In this document: positions 20,365 through 31,586 of the stretch, in pieces | How the letters are laid out: each line of letters opens with the position of its first letter | How positions within the stretch are numbered: position 1 is the first letter of the stretch | Assembly (NCBI GenBank): GCA_030762895.1 | Contig: CM061062.1 | Coordinates: 134,833,104 to 134,897,103 of the forward strand | Source: Sophora flavescens | Lineage: Eukaryota; Streptophyta; Magnoliopsida; Fabales; Fabaceae | Direction of reading: 5' to 3' | DNA: 64,000 bases | The notes under the pieces: model-generated | What the model was told of the DNA's origin: nothing | The model's database searches: none | What the model saw: only the letters and a program-made list of their open reading frames with translations | Made by a program: the position numbers and the translations under genes

Positions 20365-20965
20365 CCAAAATATCATCCTTTCTAAATTAAATACCAAACT
20401 ACATCCTTTTTAAAATCCTCTTAGAAGTCGTTTTCACAAGACACGACTTCTCAACACGTATTTTTTTTTCTTCAAATAGTAGGTGAGAAGTCCGGTCCCC
20501 CAAACCCGACTTCTCAATGTAGTTTTTTTCTATTTAATTTCAAATTCTGTTTTTAAATAATTTATTAATTAAGTTAATTAAATTAATTAATAAAAAAATA
20601 CTACTTATTTTCAATATTAATTTAAATAAATTTTCTATTTAAATAAGTAATTATAAATTAAATAAATAACACCATAATAATAATTGATAATCCGCTCATT
20701 AAAATTAATTTTCATTGATTAATAATACAAACGTGCTACTCTTGCATAGAAGATCCAGGATGGTTAGGACATTTATTTCTAGTATGACCCTCCGACAGAC
20801 ACAATCCACATCTCTTACGTTGATCAAAAAAAAAAAATCCACATCTCTTACGACGACCCATTTCCATGATATCCAATCTCTGTATGAATGCTGGTAGACT
20901 GTGGACGGCCCCGTGGATTTCTCAGCATGTTTGGATTTCTTTCCTTCCTTACTAGCAACACTTAC
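20365..20965 (-). mobile_element. 3' end of a MULE transposase gene with CCHC zinc knuckle
   Basis: Minus-strand reading gives LPAFIQRLDIMEMGRRKRCG, a tandem duplication of about 35 bp (GTAAGAGATGTGGATT twice, around 20818-20855), then CGLCLSEGHTRNKC and PNHPGSSMQE with a stop at 20736. CX2CX4HX4C at the C-terminus is characteristic of MuDR/FAR1-type transposases. The noncoding tail (20365-20700) has GAGAAGTC / GACTTCTCA motifs and ATTAATTAA-rich sequence. The fragment abuts copia A right after its VSVAS codons, so copia A was broken here. Only the end of the element is present. Confidence 0.65.
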
Positions 20966-21922
20966 TGGACCAAACAGATCCATATGCAACAATTGTGATG
21001 GTCTAGAGGAAGATGCTAGATTTTTGGGTTTAAAGCTAGATTTAACTTGCTTCCCACATTGACAAGAATCATATAAGACATCCTTTGTTAAACTTATATC
21101 AAGTAGACCTTTCACAGGTCTATACTTCTGAAGTTTGGTTATCTGTTTCATACTAGTATGTCCTAGCTTCTTATGTCATACCCATCTTTCATCTTCCCTT
21201 GACATAAAACAAGTCACACTTTGATCAGATAGTTCAGTTAGATCAATCATAAAGATTTTGTTACCTGTTTGCTGAAAATAAAACTTTGCCTATAGTGTCT
21301 TTGACTATACATACTTTCTTAGTGAATGAAACATTGTATCCATTATCACATAATTGACTTATGCTAAGCAGATTACGTCTTAGTCCTTCAACTAACAAAA
21401 CATTAGAGATAGATGGTAAAGGTGATCTCCCACCAATTTTACCTATCCCAATAACCTTTCCTTTCTGATTTCCACCGAAGGTAACATGTCCCCCTTCTTT
21501 AGGTTGGAGGTCTAGGAACATAGACTTTTCTCCTGTCATGTGTCATGAGCAGTCACTGTCCAGGTACCATGAGAGGTGGGCTCTTTATCTTATTAAGGAT
21601 ATCTGCAACAGAAATAATCAAGGCTTTAGGTACCCATATTTTCTTGGGTCCTTTCTTGTTAGTTCTTGAAGTTTGCGATAACTTCTTTCTTGTGTGAATA
21701 CACTTAGACATTATATGTCCAGCTTTCCCACAAATTTTACAACTATCCTTGTTAAAATATAAATTGACCTTATCTAAAAAAGGTTTAGACTTTTGTCCTA
21801 AGATTTTGTTAGATACTTTATAACGCGTCTGGTCAATGAATCCTATGCCAATTTTATCAAGAAAAGGTTTCTGACTTCCTAACATTTTAGTCAAATTTTC
21901 TCTTCCATTACAAAACGGGCAA
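20966..21922 (-). pseudogene. Copia 'A' (SIRE-like): end of gag, protease, integrase N-terminus
   Basis: Left-most of three pieces of a minus-strand copia. From 21922 leftwards: NGRENLTKMLGSQ, a zinc knuckle CKICGKAGHIMSKC near 21710, and a KKIWVPK linker. The protease site reads YLDSDCS then TGA before HMTGEKSMFLDLQ, so Asp-Ser-Gly has become Asp-Ser-Asp and the Arg codon is a stop. Then GHVTFGGNQKGKVIG, LLSISQLCDNGYNVSF, and the integrase zinc region SCQCGKQVKSSFKPKN with one Cys missing. It ends at HMDLFGPVSVAS where the MULE fragment starts. It continues the frame of 25612-26552 across the solo LTR, with a one-base frameshift near the junction. Confidence 0.88.
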
Positions 21923-22611
21923 TGAGACACCCCATTGTGCCCCGATGTTTTATTAGATTAATTACCTTCTTAAATCAATTCTTAATCGCGCGCTTATCGT
22001 GAAAACACGTAAAAATTAAAAACTTATTTAATTATCATATAACTTCTGCAATTTAAAATACAATAACTTTAACATATGTAAATACACACTTAGTTGTTCA
22101 TTACAATACCAAAACACTGTTGAGGGTATCCTCTCAGTAGGATCCCTCACAGGCATAAACTTAATGACAGACATAGTTAGCGAAAATATAAAAATACTCC
22201 TTAGACACACTGACCATAATGCCTATACTCTAATCGCCATGGGTCACAGCTCTACCCCCAGCGTCTGGTTCGTAAGGAGTTCCATCTAACTCCTCAGCAA
22301 TCTCCGTTTCATACAGAGTTCCGTCTAGCTCCTCAGCAACATAACCCTCCATCGGGTCTTCTAACGTAAACCAAAGTAACCCACAAAAATACAGAAACAT
22401 AGGGGATAAGAAGCAGTTCTATCATCAAAAAGCGGAAAAGAGTCATAGTACATTATACAGTAATTGTCACAGACAAACAACACACATAACTAACAGATCA
22501 TCCTCAAGTTAATATATATCATCCTCTACCCCCAATCTCATGCTACTCAAAGACACCATAGTTGCACACCTATTTCCTAAGGTGGATGTAGTCTCGCGAG
22601 AACTCTTGATT

Positions 22612-22850
22612 TTACCTGTATTATATTACCAATACACGGTGTATTATATTACCAATACACAGAAGTGTTTTACGTGTATTATATTACCAATACATAGAAG
22701 TGTTTTACGTGTATTATATTACCAATACACGGTGTATTATATTACCAATACACAAATGTCCTTGCGTATTATATTACCAATACACTTTTGTCTTTGTGTA
22801 TTATATTATCAATACACTTTGTACTTGTGTATTATATTACCAATACATGG
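22612..22850. repeat. TATTATATTACCAATACAC minisatellite in solo LTR
   Basis: GTGTATTATATTACCAATAC recurs eight times with spacers of 0-18 bp; GTGTATTGGTAATATAATAC reads on the minus strand. It occupies the same slot as the other minisatellites of this LTR family. The ORF at 22540-22875, with its repeating LYYQYT, is produced by it. Confidence 0.9.
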
Positions 22851-23739
22851 TGGTGGACACAACACCTATACTTGAATCTCACCAACCCGTTTTAACAACA
22901 TCCTAGTGCTTAACCTTCCATTAGAACTTGACACATATTCTATGCCGTAACACCTCTTTAACATACATCATCTAGGTTAGGCACTTCTAGATCATTATTA
23001 TCCTCACACCCAAAACAATTATCTCTTAGACAACATATATATCTTTGCTTAAAAACCGCTAAGCATAATAATACAAACCAGACAGATCATGCATAACACA
23101 ATATCAATCAAAATATTCTCATATCACCAACATAGCACAAAATCAATTCAATAAAGGTAATAAAATCAAATCAACCATAAACAATTTAAAATCAACCTAA
23201 TATCGATAAACCTACAATCCCCGAATCGCCATTGGTTTTTCAGAAAAGGTTTCCAATGTGATTTTGGTCTTGTCGATTACTGGACTACTAGTAGGGTTTA
23301 GGTCACCCTACACAATTATTATATAATATACTACTTATCGATTCCGACGATAGGTTGATTATTTCCCCCACCTAGGTTACTCCCGAACTCGAAGCTCCTC
23401 GTTGTCACACCACAAAGTACTAACTCCACCTTCTATGAAGGTAAGGAGATTAGATGCTCGAAGAGGTATACCACGAACGTCCTGGTTGCCTCCGCAATGG
23501 AAGTCTAAGGTTATGAACACAAAATCGCAAGTTAAAATCAAACAAGAACACTAAACCACAAGGTATAGGTTCGGCCAAGACTAGTTCTTAGGGTTAGAGA
23601 TTCCCGAAAATTATACAACTCATGGATTTATGATCCTTAAGTGTTAGGAGTTCATAAACAATGATCACTTAACAAAGTTGAATTAAAATCCCACTAAGTT
23701 ATAAACTTAGGGTATTCGGCCAAGGCTAGTAAAATAGGC

Positions 23740-24310
23740 TAGCATTCACTAAAATTTCCAATCTCTTAGGTTTAGCATCCATATGTATTAAGGAGCTCAA
23801 AACCATGATCATTTTGGAAAAATAAGAACAAAGTATCCTAGGTCCATAACCTTCTAGGTTCGGCCTTCATAGGATTTATAGGTTAGAAATCTTTAAACTT
23901 TCCAATCTCATAGACTTAGCATCCAAATATCTTATGGAGCTCAAGTCCATGATCATCTTGGAAAAAATGAAAGTAATACTTCCTAGCTTTAATAACATAG
24001 AATAAACAAGTTAGAAATCCTTAAACTTTCCAATCTCTTAGACTTAGCATCCAAATATCTTATGGAGCTCAAGTCCATGATCATTTTGGAAAACAATGGA
24101 AACTTAAACATTCCAATCTCTTAGACTTAGCATCCAAATATCTTACGGAGCTCAAGTCCATGATCATCTTGGAAAAATGAAAGTAATACATCCTAGCTTT
24201 AATAACATAGAATAAACAAGTTAGAAATCCTTAAGCTTTCCAATCTCTTAGACCTAGCATCCAAATATCTTATGGAGCTTAAGTCCATGATCATTTTGGA
24301 AAAATAAAAA
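23740..24310. repeat. Degenerate tandem repeat in solo LTR (CCAATCTCTTAGACTTAGCATCC unit)
   Basis: Five or more copies spaced 84-147 bp apart, each with TCCAATCTCTTAG, a GGAGCTCAAGTCCATGATCA block and a TTGGAAAA end. A shorter, more diverged set is in the related LTR at 41100-41620. Confidence 0.85.
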
Positions 24311-25611
24311 CTCAAACATCCTAGCACCTAAACACTAAGTATTGGCCATCATAGGATGACGAGGAAAATATTCTTTGTTTAACAATAAATCTTAGGTTTA
24401 GAATCACAAGGTATTAAGAGTTCTAAATCCATGATCATACTTGGAAAGTTAAAACATAGTATCCTAGGCTTACTTATTCATATTTTCAGCCATCATAGGA
24501 ACAAGCTATCAAAACTTCCAAGATTTATAGATTTAAGATCAATGGATAGTTAGAAACTCAAACACATGATCATATTCCAAAAGTTGAAACAAAAACTTCC
24601 TAGGTCACAAATGCAAGCATTCGGCCTTCATTGGAAGAGATAGGTAGAGATTTTTGTTTTACATAACCTCTTAGTATGTGAAAATATAAGTTAATACAAG
24701 ACTATAGAAAGTGGTTTCAACTCAAAAGGAGTTTTCCACCATTTTAGAGAGATTTTAGAAGTTTAAAGCATATAAAGAACACATAAAGTAAACTAAGAAA
24801 TAAAATATGAAACTTGCAAAAAGATTCATATGAGAGCATTACCCTTAGTATAAGGAAGAACTTTAATGAAGAACTTAAGTAGAAAAGATGAATAAAAACT
24901 AAAGTTTTAAGAGCTTGAACTTTTAGAAGAAAGAAGAAGATGAAGGTTTAATGGAGGTTGAAGGAGGAAGATGATGAAGTGAAAATGAAAGGGGCATATA
25001 TAGAGAGGGGAGAGAGTGGCACGAAATTGAGGAGAGAGGAATGAGCTTGGAGAGCAAGTTTTGACCTTGTGCCTTGTTTGGTTGAACGGGAAAGAGAAAA
25101 ATAGGTTTTTAAAATATAATATGATATATTTCAAAAAGTCCATCATGACTACTTTTTAGGAGGTAGATTAGGCCATACCTCTAGTGAGTCACCTCACTCC
25201 CTCATCTCACCTCAAGAGTTTTATGTCTCCTATTCTGCTCCATTTCGTACACGGTTGCATTTCCGATCGTAATTCTTCCGACGTTTTCACCCGAATAAAA
25301 TATTATATTTTATTTTTGAATGAAAATTTTCAAAATAACCAAAGTTGAAGGAAACATAATAAAAACAATAACTATCTCGTTCACGTGTCAAAAATAGGTT
25401 TTCTGCACAGTAAACTTGTACCGGCAGTGAAAACGCAAACCAACTTTCGTCTGAATTTTCAACCAAAAATTTTATCGTAACCCTCTACCATAAAGTAGAC
25501 TATGAATATGATTTTATTTTAATCAAAAATACTTTCTAATTCTCAAATTTAAAATATAATTTAATTATATTTTAACCGGTTGAACAACATAATTAAAATC
25601 AGGCTGTTACA

Positions 25612-26557
25612 GGCAAGATCAGAGGTGAGCTCTTCTACCTTCTGTTGAAGTTTGACAACTTTTTCAGATCGTAGCGTCTCAACTATGATTTCAGCGTTAG
25701 GCTTTTCAGCCTTTAGCTTATTGTTTTCCTGAGACATGTAGCTTGTCACACTCTTGAGTCTTATGTTCACGCTCTTTCAAGAGTTTCACATATTGCCTCT
25801 TAAGTGTTCTGAAAGCCTAAGTTAAACAATTAGATTCTTCAATCAATTCATCATTGGCATCTTGCAATTCCTTAAGATAAAAAATTACATCAATGTCGGA
25901 ATCTGCATCTGCCATAAGACACAAGTTTACTTCTTCACTTTCTGCATCTTCATCTGATGAACTGCCATCTAGATCTTCCCATGTGGCCATCATTCCTTTC
26001 TTTTTCTTTTTATAGAACTTTTTGAAGGCTTGCTTTTTCAATTGAGGACATTCAGATTTGACGTGTCCTGGTTTCTTGCATTCATAGCAAACTATAGGAC
26101 TTTTATTAGAACTACTGCTTTCCTTGAAATATCGATCTTTCTTTGTTGAACTTCTTGAAAGGTGGTTTATCCTTTCTGAAATTTTTCTTTTTCCTCAGCT
26201 TCCTCATTTTTCTAGTCAACAGTGATATTTCGTCATCACTGTCAGAATCTTCTTCAGAAGCGTCTGATTCTGAATCTGATTCTTCAACCTTGAGAGCCTT
26301 TGAGGGAGTCTTCTCAACTTTGAGAGCAATGGATTTTCCTTTCTTTGTTGAGCTATCTTCATTCAGCTCTTGCTCATGAACTTGTAAGGTTCCAAGAAGA
26401 TCACTCATTTGAAGAGTTGTGAGATCTTTGGCCCGAGTTATTATGGTAACTAGAGGTCTCCATTGTTTGGGCAGACTTCTTAGAATCTTGCCTACCTTTT
26501 CAACATTAGTGTAAGTTTTTCCCAGTGATTTCAAATTATTTGTGATAGTCTGAAATC
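25612..26557 (-). pseudogene. Copia A gag, middle piece
   Basis: From 26557 leftwards on the minus strand: FQTITNNLKSLGKTYTNVEK, LPKQWRPLVTIITRAKDLTT and the VHEQELNED region of copia gag (UBN2 domain). Next comes an acidic, Ser-rich spacer (SDSESDASEEDSDSDDE), a basic FRKDKPPFKKFNK stretch, and a CCHC knuckle CYECKKPGHVKSEC near 26045-26085 with all four ligands. Then MMATWEDLDGSSSDEDAE and a coiled-coil region (VVKLQQKVEELTSDLA) that ends at the solo LTR. Several frameshifts or stops separate these open pieces. It joins 52838-53152 across copia B: the frame reads GRF at 52843 and continues FQTI... here, sharing the AAATC duplication. Confidence 0.9.
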
Positions 26558-27718
26558 TGTTAAGTCTCTAAAATGTCTAATGTGCATTTCCCTAAGTTTT
26601 GATGAAAACTAAACATTGGATAATGATTTAATTAACCTGCATATTGGTTGCTAACCTGTCTACTTAGTGTACTATTCACCTGTCGGCCCACATAAATGAC
26701 AACCCGTCTGATAAGCAAAAAGTCAACCTGTCTGTTGACTAGGATTATTGACTTTCTTCCAGAGAAGTCTCAACCTATCTTCTGATAAGTCCCTAAACTT
26801 ATCTAAGGTTCCTCGTTGAAGAACCAAAGACCAAACAAGCTTTTGAAAACTATCTTCTCATACATAAGACTCTGAAGTTCTCTCTCACTTACTCTCACAC
26901 TTATCAAGAAAAGTTAGAAGTCATTCTCACAAGCAACCTACAAAATCAGAAGTGAAGTCCAGTTAAAGAATACTTCCAACATGCTTTATTCCCTAGTACC
27001 CCTGGTTATTACACGAAAAGGGAAATGTACTCATCAAAGTACATAAAGCACTCTGCACAACTCTGATATGGTTTCTACACGATGCATAAAGCTATGACCC
27101 TTCATGTTAGAGTACAACCAACGTTTCTATTGTATTAATGGCTGCCCAGAATGACTCTATTTCATTTAATGAAGTTCTGGTTGAAGTCCACAACTGAAGG
27201 AATGTCTCTAATGGATCTTAAATACTTGAAGGCTATAAATACAGAAGTCATCGAAGATGAAGATATAGAGAACACACAGTATTAAAAGACCCATTACTAT
27301 GCACATTTATTTATTCATTCTTTCAAATATGTATTCTTCAATTATTTGAAGTTATTACGCAGTCTTTCCTAAGCTTACATTTAAACCACTCTCTGAGTGT
27401 TAGTAAGAACTGTCTGTCTGATTGTATTTATTACAAGCAAACTTCTCAACCAAACTTGAATGAGCCTTAAGAGGCTAAGTGTGCAAAGAATACTTGTCTT
27501 GGAGCCTGAAGAGGCTAGGTGTGCAAACAATACTTGAAGAGTGAACCAGGATAAATAGATGTGTTGATCTCTCTTCTCTCAAACTCTTTAGTTGCTTTGA
27601 TTATTATATCTGCTTTCTAACTAAGGGGTTAAAGTGTGAGCATTGAATCTGTTTTCAAGATTGTATGCTTGTGTGATTATTCTGTTAAAATCTCATCAGA
27701 TAGGTCACCTGTCTGTCC
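26558..27718 (+). repeat. Copia B 5' LTR, 3' end deleted
   Basis: Matches the copia E LTR in opposite orientation. The last hundred or so bases, the PBS and the first few gag codons are missing: CACCTGTCTGTCC joins directly to GGAGCTAGTTCAAGTGGAAG, gag sequence seen intact at 3080-3130. Carries two GAAGAGGCTAGGTGTGCAAA units (27475-27535). Confidence 0.85.
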
Positions 27719-28712
27719 TGGAGCTAGTTCAAGTGGAAGTCATTAGACTGAAGGAACTTCCCTAACCAGACCTCCATTCTTCAATGGAGATAACTACAAC
27801 TATTGGAAAGATAGATTTCAATGGTTCATTCTATTTACAAACTCTGATCTCTAGGATGTCATCATTGATGGTCCATTCGTTTCTAAGAATGATGACAACA
27901 CTGACAAGTCAAATGCTCAATGGACCCCTGCAGAAAAGACAAAATGGGAACTGAACCACAAAGCTAGATACAACATCATTTGTGCTCTCAGCCTTGAAGA
28001 ATTTGAAAAGGTTTGTGCATGTGATTCTGCTAAAGAAATATGGGATACTGTAGCTGTTACACATGAAGGAACAATGAAAGTTAAAGAATCAAAAATTGCC
28101 ATACTTGTCAGAAAGTATGAATTGTTTCTCGTGGATGAAGGAGACTCTGTTGCTCAGATGATAGAAAGATTCCAAACTATCATCAATGGTCTAAAATCTC
28201 TTGGCAAAGTTTACACTAATGTTGAGAATGTTGGAAAGATTCAGAGAAGTCTACCTAAGCAGTGGAGACCTTTGGTTACTGCTATCTCTCAAGACAAGGA
28301 TCTCACTACCTTGACTATGGATGAACTTCTTGGAACACTCACTGTTCACGAGCAAGAACTAGGAGATGAAATTGCAACAAAGAAGGGGAAGTCAATTGCT
28401 CTGAAGGCTGATCAAAAGTCAGGAAAAGCTTCCAAGGCTCTGAAGGCAGACGAGTCATCCAATGATGCCGACCTGTCTGAACCCGAGGATTCTGAAAGTG
28501 ACGAAGAACTGTTTCTCCTAACTAGGAAGATAAAGCTTCTCTTGCAGAAAAAGAAGTTCAGAAAGGGTAATCCACTCAGAAGGTTCAACAAGGACAAGAA
28601 CTTCAAAGAATCCACTTCAACAGATAAGAGTTCAATTATCTTCTATGAGTGCAAAAAACTTGGTCAATATCGTCTGATGAAGAAACAGAATAAGAAGCTA
28701 ATCTCTGTTTGA
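27719..28712 (+). pseudogene. Copia B gag
   Basis: Starts inside the N-terminal codons (no ATG): GASSSGS, RPPFFNGDNYNYW, a stop in the DLWDV codons (CTCTAG), then an open frame from about 27870 to 28712. That frame has WELNHKARYNIICAL, DSAKEIWDTV, KYELFLVDEGDSVAQM, LPKQWRPLVTAISQDKDLTT and an acidic spacer DADLSEPEDSESDEE. The first zinc knuckle reads YECKKLGQYRL and has lost its first Cys, its last Cys and its His. It ends at TGA 28710-28712. Copia Gag particle protein; not functional. Confidence 0.88.
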
Positions 28713-30966
28713 TGGCCAACACTGACTCAGATTCAGATGATGAGGTACATCTTGATTATGAGGAATTACTTGATGCCTATGAGGAGTTGCTGGAGGTCCA
28801 ACTGCTTATCTAAGACCTTCAAATCCCTCAAGAGAGAGTATGTAAAGCTCATCACTGAGCATAAATAGAAATCTCAATAGTGTGAGAAGCTGGCCAAAGA
28901 GAACAGTGAGCTGAAGACTGAAAAGTCTGATGAAGCTAAGATCTCAGGTGACACAATCTGAAGAAGTTGAAAAACTTCAACATAAAGTGGAAGGGCTCAC
29001 TTCTGATCTTGCCAAATTTATTAATGGTAGAGATAATCTGACTAAGCTGCTTGGCTGTCAGAGCACCTCCTTAACAAAGAAGGTATTGGATATGTTCATC
29101 AGACAGTACATCATAAAGTATCAACTAAAACTTCTAATGTGTCTGCTAAGTCAACTTTGATTAAATCCATACCTGTCTGTAACTTCTGTGGAAAGACAGG
29201 ACATGTTATGTCTAAGTGTATCCAAAAGAAGATAAGGAAGTCTTCACAGACTCCTAGAACTAACAGAAAAGGACCCAGAAAACTATGGGTACCTAAAAAT
29301 CAAATAATTTATGTTGCAGATGTCCTTAATAGGACAAAGAAAACACCACTGCTGGTACCTGGACAATGGTTCCTCGCGACACATGACAGGAGAAAGGTCT
29401 ATGTTTCTAGACCTCCAACTTAAGAAAGGAGGACATGTTACCTTTGGAGGCAATCAAAAAGGAAAGGTTATAGGCATTGGCACTATTAGTGGTAAACCTC
29501 CTCTTCCTTTTATATTTAATGTTCTTATGGTTAAAGGATTAAGACACAATTTTCTTAGCATAAGTCAATTATGTGACAGTGGATTTGATGTCTCATTTAC
29601 CAAGGATTTATACATAGTTAAAGACTCTAGTGGCAAAACCCTCTTTTCAGCTAAAAGGCAACAAAATATGTATAAGATTGAACTGACTGATCTCTTAGAT
29701 CAAAGTGTAACCTATCTGATGTCCAAGGAGGATGAAAGATGGTTATGTCATAAGAAACTAGGACATGCTAGTATGAAACTAATTTCTAAACTAAAAAAGG
29801 ATAACCTTGTGAGATGATTACCTGATATTAGTTTTAAGAAAGATGTCTTATGTGATGCATGTCAGAAAGGTAAACAGATAAAATCAAGTTTCAAATCTAA
29901 AAACCAAGTATCAACCTCTAGATCTCTTCAGTTGTTACAGATGGATCTGTTTGGACTAGTTAGTGTTGCCAGTCTAGCTGAAAGAAAATATGGATTTGTC
30001 AAAGTTGATGACTACTCTAGATTTACATGGGTAGTTTTCTTGACCCACAAGGATGAGTCTTTTAAGGCTTTCTCAGTATTCTGCAAAAGAGTACAAAATG
30101 AACAGGGTTTCTGTCTTTCTACCCTTAGAAGTGACCATGTGGGAGAATTTGAAAATGAGCAGCTTAGACAGTTCTGTGAGGAGAATGGGATCTCTCACAA
30201 TTTCTCTGCACCTAGAACTCCTCAGTAAAATAGAGTGATTGAGAGAACAAACATATCTCTACAAGAGATGGCTAGATCTATTCTCAATGTGAACAATCTC
30301 CCTAAGTACTTCTGGGCAGAAGCTGTAAACACTGCTTGTTATGTACAAAACAGAATACTTAATAGGCCTTTTCTAAAGAAGACTCCTTATGAATTGTGGA
30401 AAGGAAAAAGTCCCATTATATCTTATTTTCATGCATTTGGTTGTGAATGCTTCATTCTGAATACTAAAGATCGACTTGGAAAGTTTGATTCTATGGTAGA
30501 TAAATGTATTTTCGTAAGATATTCTGAAATGTCTAAAGCCTTTAGAGTTTATAATTCCAGAACTTTTGTTATTGAAGAATTTGTTCATGTTAAATTCAAT
30601 GACGGATTAAAGACTGATAGGGAACTATCAGATCTAGAACATGATCTTGCAGGTCTTGATATAAACAATCTAGAAAGTCAACAACCTGATCTGACCAAGA
30701 CAGAATCTGTGTTTGAGCCAGACAGACAAGTGGAGCAGACGAGTCAACAGACAAGTCAGCAGACAAGTCAAGATATTCCTGATGATCTCAAAAGGGATTG
30801 GAAATTCAACACTCATCTTCCTAAGGATCTTATTATTGGAAATCCCTCTGAAGGAGTAAGAACCAGATTCACTCTAAGAGAATCAAGCAATGTGGCCTTT
30901 ATGTCAGAAATAGTGCCAAAACGCATTGAAGAAGCTCTTGAGGATGAAAGCTGGATTCTTACCATG
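28713..30966 (+). pseudogene. Copia B gag C-terminus, protease, integrase
   Basis: In order: a coiled-coil region (EVEKLQHKVEGLTSDLAKF, 28965-29030), a second intact CCHC knuckle CNFCGKTGHVMSKC (29182-29223), and the protease site YLDNGSSRHMTGE, where Asp-Ser-Gly reads Asp-Asn-Gly. Then GHVTFGGNQKGKVIG, HKKLGHASMKLIS, and an integrase with CDACQKGKQ, MDLFGLVSVAS, LRSDHVGEFENEQL and a stop at APRTPQ/TAA/NRVIERTN. The integrase C-terminus continues (PYELWKGKSP, FGCECFIL) to a linker ending WILTMQ, where CACTA-1 begins. Confidence 0.9.
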
Positions 30967-30985
30967 CAACACTGCAAAAAATCAA

Positions 30986-31390
30986 CTGTTTAGCGACGGG
31001 CATATTCGATTGCTAAAATTTCAAAATTGGTCGCTATTTAATTTAGCGACCAAATTATAGACCGATCTATGATGGTGGCTGATAACCTGGTCGCTAAGCT
31101 TTTAGAGACCGAAATAATAATTCGGTCGCTAAATGGCGACCGTAATGTCGGTCTCTAAATAATAAAAAACGGTCGCTACACGGTTGATCGCATTGTTTTG
31201 GGTAACCATTTTTAGCAACCGACAAATCGGTTGCTGGTTCGGTCGCCAATGTTGGTTACTTTTAACCTATATTAGCGATGGATTTTCGGTCGCTAGACCA
31301 CAATATGTTAATGTTAACTAAAGTTTAGCGACCGAATTGTTGGTTTCTAATTCTGTCGCTAAACTGGTTTTGATTAATTTTTTAAATTTA
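30986..31390. repeat. CACTA-1 left subterminal repeats
   Basis: About fifteen copies of TTTAGCGACCGA or TCGGTCGCTAAA, in both orientations, within 400 bp. Subterminal motifs of this kind bind the TNPA protein in En/Spm (family knowledge). Confidence 0.9.
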
Positions 31391-31492
31391 ATTTTTAAAA
31401 TAATAAATTTTTTCTGTTTTTCTTTAAGGTTTAGTAAAATTATGAATAAAACACACCAAATTACTAATGAAATATAAAATCATAGGAAATAA

Positions 31493-31495
<3 letters not shown>

Positions 31496-31534
<39 letters not shown>
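31496..31534. repeat. (TA)n microsatellite
   Basis: About 39 bp of alternating TA between the left subterminal repeats and the end of the TNPA-like gene. Confidence 0.95.
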
Positions 31535-31536
<2 letters not shown>

Positions 31537-31586
31537 CCAAAGTGTCGTACAAGAATCGTTTAAAGTCAAAAAAATGAAAAAAAAAA

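Larger units (their letters stand above)
21923..25611 (-). mobile_element. Tekay-like gypsy solo LTR with perfect target duplication
   Basis: A 3689-bp LTR reading TGTAACAGCCTGATTTT... to ...GGGGTGTCTCA on the minus strand, with no internal region. Its flanks GGCAA (21918-21922) and GGCAA (25612-25616) are a perfect 5-bp target duplication. The two flanks join the copia A gag coiled-coil region. It shares its motif order with the LTRs at 1-2114 and 33711-43435. All ORFs inside (22028-22906, 24907-25146) are LTR sequence or minisatellite translations, not genes. Formation by recombination between two LTRs is the usual explanation. Confidence 0.95.

Noticed and set aside
22540..22906. ORFs with repeated LYYQYT/YYITNT peptides
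   Set aside because: Direct translation of the TATTATATTACCAATAC minisatellite.
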